The position numbers and the translations under genes are program-made. A stretch of DNA of 64,000 bases from Perilla frutescens (taxonomy: Eukaryota > Streptophyta > Magnoliopsida > Lamiales > Lamiaceae): NCBI GenBank assembly GCA_026008535.1, contig BRKX01000014.1:4402001-4466000 (forward strand), given 5' to 3'. Below, in pieces: positions 58,936-64,000 of the stretch. Position 1 is the first letter of the stretch, and each line of letters opens with the position of its first letter. The notes under the pieces are model-generated. The model was not told the DNA's origin, did no database searches, and saw nothing but the letters and a program-made list of their open reading frames with translations.

Positions 58936-59095
58936 TAGACATCGGTCACTATGTAAGCGTTGTCATTTTATAGTAAAAAAATACAGTGATACAATGGCTG
59001 AGTAAATAATCACTGTCTATTTATATAAATAACAACGATTTTATCAGCCATTGTCTTTAGGGTGTTGTCCATTGCCATTTTCTTGTAATTATTAT
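58936..59095. repeat. CACTA-MITE-like fragment beside the copia element
   Basis: Words such as agcgttgtcatttta, aacaacgattttatcagccattgtct and ccattttcttgtaat resemble the interior and right end (gaaattcttgtagtg) of the CACTA MITE at 10085-10637. Similar wording lies left of the 5' LTR (acgcgttgtcaaacagc, gggttgtctttc, 53520-53580). The copia element may therefore have inserted into such a MITE. The left terminus is not recognisable. Confidence 0.45.
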
Positions 59096-59666
59096 TCAAC
59101 GTTATACAAAATAAAACAAAAGAGGAAGACTAAAATTGTACTTGTATTGATGCTATTTGGTGAGGATGACTGATAACTTTAATTTTTTTTGGAGTGGGTG
59201 ATTGACAACTTTAATTTTGGAATATAAGCATTATAAAAATAACAATTTTATTTTTTTCTTTTAGATTCCATTTCGGTGTGATACCAAAATCAGGTCTAAC
59301 ATCCCTATTTATGCTTCGGGATTTCTCAATCCAATAACCAATATTTTTCAACATATATTTGATCCAATAACCATTATTATCTAACTAGAAATTTATACAA
59401 AAATATCTAGTTATTTATTTGGAAGATTCTACTAAAAATTTAGATTTTTTTAAAGATTTATATACATTGCATTTTTAGAAATTGAGCTCTTTTATAGGTT
59501 AAAATTTTATTTAAGGGATAAAGTAAAAAAATGCAGTCGAATTATATATATGCCTAGTCTTACATATACATTTGAGTTATTTTTCGGGTCAATTCGACAT
59601 AAACTATTCAAGAAGGAACAATCGACCATATAAACTCATAACAACCTACGATCTCATTGACTTGAG
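59096..59666. other. AT-rich intergenic DNA
   Basis: Nothing recognisable on either strand. Confidence 0.6.
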
Positions 59667-59972
59667 TTGTATGGTGTCACAACGCATCACTAATCATGAA
59701 CTTCCCACTTTCCTCTGTGGATTTTTAACTTCCGTGAGTTTCAAACCATATATTTGGAGAATAAGTAGCATGATTATAAAAAATTCACTACCATTAAACC
59801 TATGAACTTCCTACCCCTATGGAATTTTGCCTTTCATGGGTTTAATGGTAGTGAATTTTTAAGAATCATACTATTTATCCTTTAGGTGCATGATTCAAAA
59901 CTCATAAAAAGTAAAATTCCTTAGGAAAGTGGGAAGTTCATGAGTGGGGTTATGCTCGGTGAGACTATGAAT
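59667..59972. mobile_element. Foldback MITE 1
   Basis: catgaacttcccactttcct (59695) pairs with aggaaagtgggaagttcatg (ending about 59942). The arms continue inward through aagtagcatgattataa/ttaagaatcatactatt to ttcactaccattaaacc/ggtttaatggtagtgaa. The arms are about 110-130 bp with a loop of about 40 bp. Similarity weakens outward, with ends near 59667 and 59972. There is no clear target duplication and no coding capacity. Confidence 0.82.
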
Positions 59973-60182
59973 CATTACATAACCATTCAAAAAGTATCAA
60001 ATCAACAATATTTCATTAAAAATTCATTTATTGTTTTCATATTAATTAAAAGTGCATTGGTGCTTTAGCGTAATTTTGAGTTTTCTAATATACCAGCAAT
60101 TCACCAATTAGGTGCCAAAATCTAAACAATAGAGGTTTGTTTATTGATTAGATTTCAAATTTCTAATGGATCTTAAAATTGA

Positions 60183-60428
60183 AAGAGGGGATTGAAACTC
60201 TAGAGTGTGGACTATTTGATCGTGGTTTCGATTTGTCCGATGCACAACCATAGATGGTCTAATTAAGTTTGTAATTCCATCCTAATTTTGAAGAAAAAAT
60301 TAACCTTGAAAGTTTGTCTTTTTTACCTCAAAATTTGGCAATGCAATTTTAGACTCAATTATACCACATATGCACGGTTACGATTGACTAGCTATCTTAC
60401 ACTCCAGAGTTTCAAACCACCCCCTCAA
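60183..60428. mobile_element. Foldback MITE 2
   Basis: The left sequence attgaaactctagagtgtgg (60191) pairs with the right sequence acactccagagtttcaaacc (to about 60418). Outer tracts gagggg and cccctc also pair. The inverted repeats are about 45 bp, with some pairing further in (ctatttgatcg/cgattgactag). No target duplication was established. Confidence 0.7.
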
Positions 60429-61610
60429 TTTTGATGTTTGTCATCAAATTAACCTCGAAATTTTCAATCTCAGCAACACATACAAATTCTCACCATTGAG
60501 ATTTCCTATCTAACTACTCCACCGTCTGATACCCAATCAAACAAATTGAAGGTATAATTAAAAATTCCACAACAAGACTTTACCATCCATATCTATGGAG
60601 CACAATGTCATCACCAAGTCGATCAAAAATTAGGAGCAATTGTGCAAACTTAATTAATCCGATAAACTAATTGTTAGTGCCATCTGCACTCAAGTGTTCG
60701 AGATTATCATGATCTGTATGACAATATCAAAAGAACACAAAAGATTTTGGTTATTCATGTTCGAATAACATGTTCTGGACATTACTGTGAACATTCTTCT
60801 GCCAATCTGATTGAAGATCAAGATATGTACTTACTCATGTTCAGGAATATGATCATGTATATGGTTGTCCAGAGAGTTTACAAGAGACGTATCATGCTAG
60901 AATCAAAGAGCTGGAGATGCAGATTCAAGATGGATGTTTTAGAATAGAAGTTGTCTTGTTCGTGATGAATATCAAAGAAGGAAAGAAGGAGTTCTATTCA
61001 AGAAAGATATCTAAACTAGGAAAGTCCGATTTAATTAAGGAAAAGTTTTCTTATTGAATTCTAGTCAAAGTAGGACTTCTGATTACCTTGTTCAGGCTAT
61101 ATCTTTTGATTATAAATAGCTTGGGAATCAGACTAGTTTTGAGGATGAGAGTTTTACGAATACACAAAGGGTAGAGAGTTCAAAAGACTTCATCTTTGGA
61201 GCATATAGTATTCGGGCAGACTAGATTTGATCATTGTGTTTCTAGTCTGTGTTTGAAACTTAAATTCATACACACTTAGAAGAATTTCGGGAGAGATTTT
61301 GTGGGAACTAGAGGGATTCTAAGTTTTGAGGGGAGCTCGCAATTCAGTTCAACGAAAGAGGTTGTAGTGGATAGGAAAGAGATCGAGTGACAGGAGTCCT
61401 CATGTAATAGCCTTTGTAACCATTCAACGGAGTAGTGACCTATTTCTTACGGACTTGTGAAGTCTCCCTGATGTAGATCAATTGATCGAACAAGGTTACC
61501 AACCTCGTGTCTTTTACTTGCTTTCAGTTTATATATTCTGACATTGAATGTTCACAATAATGTACACGTACATGATAATGAACATGAGCACACAGTTTAT
61601 GTAACTTCAA

Positions 61611-63443
61611 TTGGTACCAAAGCGGGTCACCTTTGGTTTTAATGTGAAAAGAGTCCTGAAAAGTACATATCTGCGTGAAGGTTTTGGTTGCAATTCAGTT
61701 ATGAGTGCAATCAAAGAAGGAGGATCTACGGTCAGACCACTATTGCTAGAAGGTAACAATTATCCTTACTGGAAAGTAAGGATGAGGGCGTTTCTGAGAT
61801 CGATTGATGAACTTGCATGGAAAAGTGTCACTGAAGGATGAGAAAAGCCAACTGTTGCCAAGGAAGGAAAGCATGTGGAGATTGAAGAATGAGAGTGGAC
61901 TGTACCGCAGAAGAACTGGTACAATGTCAACTCTAAAACTCTCAATGCAATATTCTCCGCAGTGGATCTTGAGACATTCAGCCTGATCTCAACTTGTGAG
62001 ATCGCAAAAGTTGTATGGGATATTCTTGAAACCACCTTTGAAGGGACTAGTTCAGTGAGGCTGTCAAGACTTCAAAATCTTACTTCAAAATTTGAAAGTC
62101 TCAGAATGGAAGATACTGAATCCATTGGTGAGTTTAATGTCAGACTGAGAAGCATATCAAATGAGAGTTTTTCTCTCGGAGAGCCTATCAATAATGAGAA
62201 GCTTGTGAGGAAGGTTCTTAGATCTCTTCTAAGAAAGTTTGCTTACAAAGTTGCTGCAATTGAAGAAGCCAAGGACATCAAGAGTATGATGGTTGGTGAA
62301 CTAATGGGATCGTTGAGAACGTTTGAGATGAACCTGGGAGATGAAGACAACAACTCAAGGAAGAGATGTATTGCTCTTGAAATTGAAGTTTCTAAGGATG
62401 TACTTGAACATGTACAGAAATAAAAACCTGTACTTGATTCAGATACAATGAACAATATGGTTTTAATCACCAAGAACTTCAGTCGAATGTTAAAAAAAGT
62501 AAACAAATAGTCTTCCAGAAGGTCCAACAACAGAAGGCAACCATCTGGTAATTCTCAACAAGACAGAAACTCTAGCAGTGAACAGAAAGAGTTTCAACCT
62601 TCAAATACAAGGAGAGAAATTCAGTGCAGAGAGTGTGATGACTTTGGACACATTCAAGTTGAATGTGCTAATACTCTGAAGAAAAATAAGAAGAATTACA
62701 ATGCTTCTCTCAGTGACAATGACTTAGATGGAAGCAACAGTGATTCAGATGAAGACACTATTGCTTTTACAGTAAAAATCTCAGAGTTCCAGGATCCTTT
62801 CAAAATTGCAGAAGATGAAGACTCAGATAATGAAGACTTCAGCCATGAGGAGTTTGTCAAAACATACAAAGAGATGTATGAAAAATGGATTGAAGTTGTT
62901 GTGATCAACAAGACTCTACAATCTCACAACAAAGATCTTCTCAAAGAAAAGGATGAATTGATCAGATCTGATGCAGAACTGAAGGTCATCATCCAACAGC
63001 AAAAGAAGGAGATTGAAGAGCTTTCTACAGAACTCAAGTCCATAAAAAAGAATGTCAATATGCTGAACAGTGGATCTAAGAATCTTAATAAGATTCTTAC
63101 TACCCCAGGACATTCTGGGAAGAGTCATCCAGGTCTTGGATACAATGGTGGACAATCTGAGACTGTGTTTGTCAAAGCAAGTACAAGTCAACCAGTGCAT
63201 GTACAAAATAATGTTCAGAATATCCAGAAGAACATTAACAAGAAGATGACTGCTTATAATGGCAACAGAAAAAGAATTATCTACCACTATTGTGAAGAAA
63301 AAGGCCACATTCGTCCACATTGTGAGAAGTATCTTTATGATCTGAAAAGAATGAGAAGAAGATTTGTGGCACAGTATTCCAGTAGTACCCAGAAGAAAAC
63401 AACCAATCAGAAAAAGAAGAAGCCTGTTCAGAAGAAGCAATAG
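61611..63443 (+). pseudogene. Sirevirus-like gag, interrupted by stops
   Basis: The frame begins with the gag core (LLLEGNNYPYWKVRMRAFLR at 61743, IAKVVWDILETTFEGTSSVR near 62000, SRLQNLTSKFESLRMED). It continues with a zinc knuckle CRECDDFGHIQVEC near 62635, an acidic serine-rich stretch (SDNDLDGSNSDSDEDT, 62715), a coiled-coil-like segment (62930-63060), and a basic tail (KKKKPVQKKQ, 63440). A second knuckle-like CEEKGHIRPHC lies near 63291. Stops occur in frame at 61839, 61890, 62421, about 62508 and 63441, with no frameshift needed between them. The long acidic and coiled-coil extension is typical of Sirevirus gag. Confidence 0.82.
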
Positions 63444-63479
63444 GTTGTCAAGCAGACCAGTTTGATTGCTCATACATCT

Positions 63480-64000
63480 CTAAGAGTTGAAGATAAGGGC
63501 AACTGGTATTTTGACAGTGGCTGCTCAAGACACATGACTGGAGATTGCTCTAGAATCTAAAAGCCTGCTCATCAGACTTTGTTACCTTTGGAGATGGAAA
63601 AAGGGGTAAAGTAATGGGTAAAGGTGAGCTGATTGTTGAAGGAATACCTAAACTAAAGAAGGCTATGCTAGTTAATGGACTCAAAGCAAATCTAATTAGC
63701 ATCAGTCAACTATGTGATGATGACATGATTGTTGTCTTAACCAAAGAAAGTTGCAAGGTAATGAATAAGAACAATGACTTATTTATGGAAGGAAAAAGAT
63801 TAACTGACAACTACTATCGGCTACATGTTCCTGCACAATGTCCTTTAACATGTCAAAGAACATCTATTGAAGAGTCAGAGATCTAGGATCAGAAACTTGG
63901 ACACATCAATTTTAAGAATCTCCAGAAGATCATCAGCAAAGAGATTGTTAGAGGATTACCTCAGATCAGAATTGACAGAGATAAAGTTTGTGGTCCATGT
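63480..64000 (+). pseudogene. Sirevirus-like pol start (protease), truncated by the window
   Basis: DKGNWYFDSGCSRHMTGD (63493-63545) is the copia protease active-site region. A frame change follows within about 50 bases, then GELIVEGIPKLKKAMLVNGL and KANLISISQLCDDD in another frame (63614-63886), and a GHINFKNLQKI-like integrase start near 63900. The rest of pol lies beyond the window. Confidence 0.82.

Larger units (their letters stand above)
60672..64000 (+). mobile_element. Sirevirus-like Ty1/copia element, 5' part; runs off the window
   Basis: A probable LTR runs from TGTTAGTGCC (60672) to ...CTTCA (61609), 938 bp, with TATAAATAG at 61111-61119. It is followed by a primer-binding site (ttggtaccaaagcg, 61611-61624, initiator-Met type). 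A single long reading frame from about 61611 holds gag and the start of pol, interrupted by stops. The LTR boundaries are inferred from the primer site and from similarity to the LTR at 24510-25542; the 3' LTR lies outside the window. Confidence 0.8.

Noticed and set aside
61766..63473. Minus-strand ORFs of 89-185 aa
   Set aside because: Shadows of the Sirevirus gag frame on the plus strand.
1..64000. tRNA, rRNA or organelle DNA insertions
   Set aside because: Only retroelement primer-binding sites match tRNA ends; no complete tRNA fold, rRNA block or organelle gene was recognised by eye.

Overview
The window is nuclear DNA of a flowering plant, almost certainly a eudicot. It has intron-rich genes with GT/AG junctions, long AT-rich intergenic stretches, and many plant-type transposable elements (Ty1/copia, Ty3/gypsy, TRIM, hAT, CACTA, PIF/Harbinger, Stowaway and MULE-like). 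I cannot name the species from the sequence alone.

Three intact host genes lie on the + strand, and their exon chains close in frame. (1) 16484-22506 is a class-A auxin response factor of the ARF7/ARF19 type (14 coding exons, 1112 aa), with a short upstream ORF just before its start codon. (2) 34338-38336 is a cytochrome P450 of family CYP73A, trans-cinnamate 4-hydroxylase (two exons, 535 aa, class-II-like sequence). Its single 2.4-kb intron is filled with foldback and Stowaway-type elements, and its promoter has a perfect AC-I (ACCTACC) MYB site. (3) 43720-49867 is the maintenance DNA (cytosine-5) methyltransferase MET1/DNMT1 type (11 coding exons, 1518 aa, all catalytic motifs present). A perfect E2F site lies just upstream of its TATA box, and a three-copy 228-bp tandem repeat lies a little further upstream.

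Layout: 1-948 is a 236-bp satellite. 1-15.2 kb is a graveyard of mobile elements: a hAT-like element rich in GGTATACC, a minisatellite, a gypsy pol remnant, a copia remnant, a PIF/Harbinger transposase pseudogene split by a CACTA MITE, a hAT element split by a TRIM retroelement, and a 1.3-kb element with GTATCACTAATT arrays. 15.2-23 kb is the ARF gene. 24-32 kb holds old LTR sequence and a FAR1/MULE transposase pseudogene. 32.2-34 kb holds a second GTATCA-family element with a hAT MITE inside it. 34.3-38.3 kb is C4H. 38.8-40.5 kb holds two inverted-repeat elements. 41.7-49.9 kb is MET1 and its repeats. 50-53.5 kb is AT-rich with 300-bp degenerate repeats. 53.6-58.9 kb is a near-complete but dead copia element. 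59.6-60.4 kb holds two foldback MITEs. 60.7 kb to the end is the 5' part of a Sirevirus-like copia element that runs off the window.

The three genes do not form one pathway; auxin response, phenylpropanoid synthesis and CG methylation are separate functions. I found no undescribed protein system. The most unusual material is regulatory and structural: tandem repeats and an E2F site at a DNA methyltransferase promoter, an intron packed with hairpin-forming elements, precisely nested insertions with intact target-site duplications, and premature stops in two copia elements that are nearly all of the type expected from deamination of methylated cytosine.
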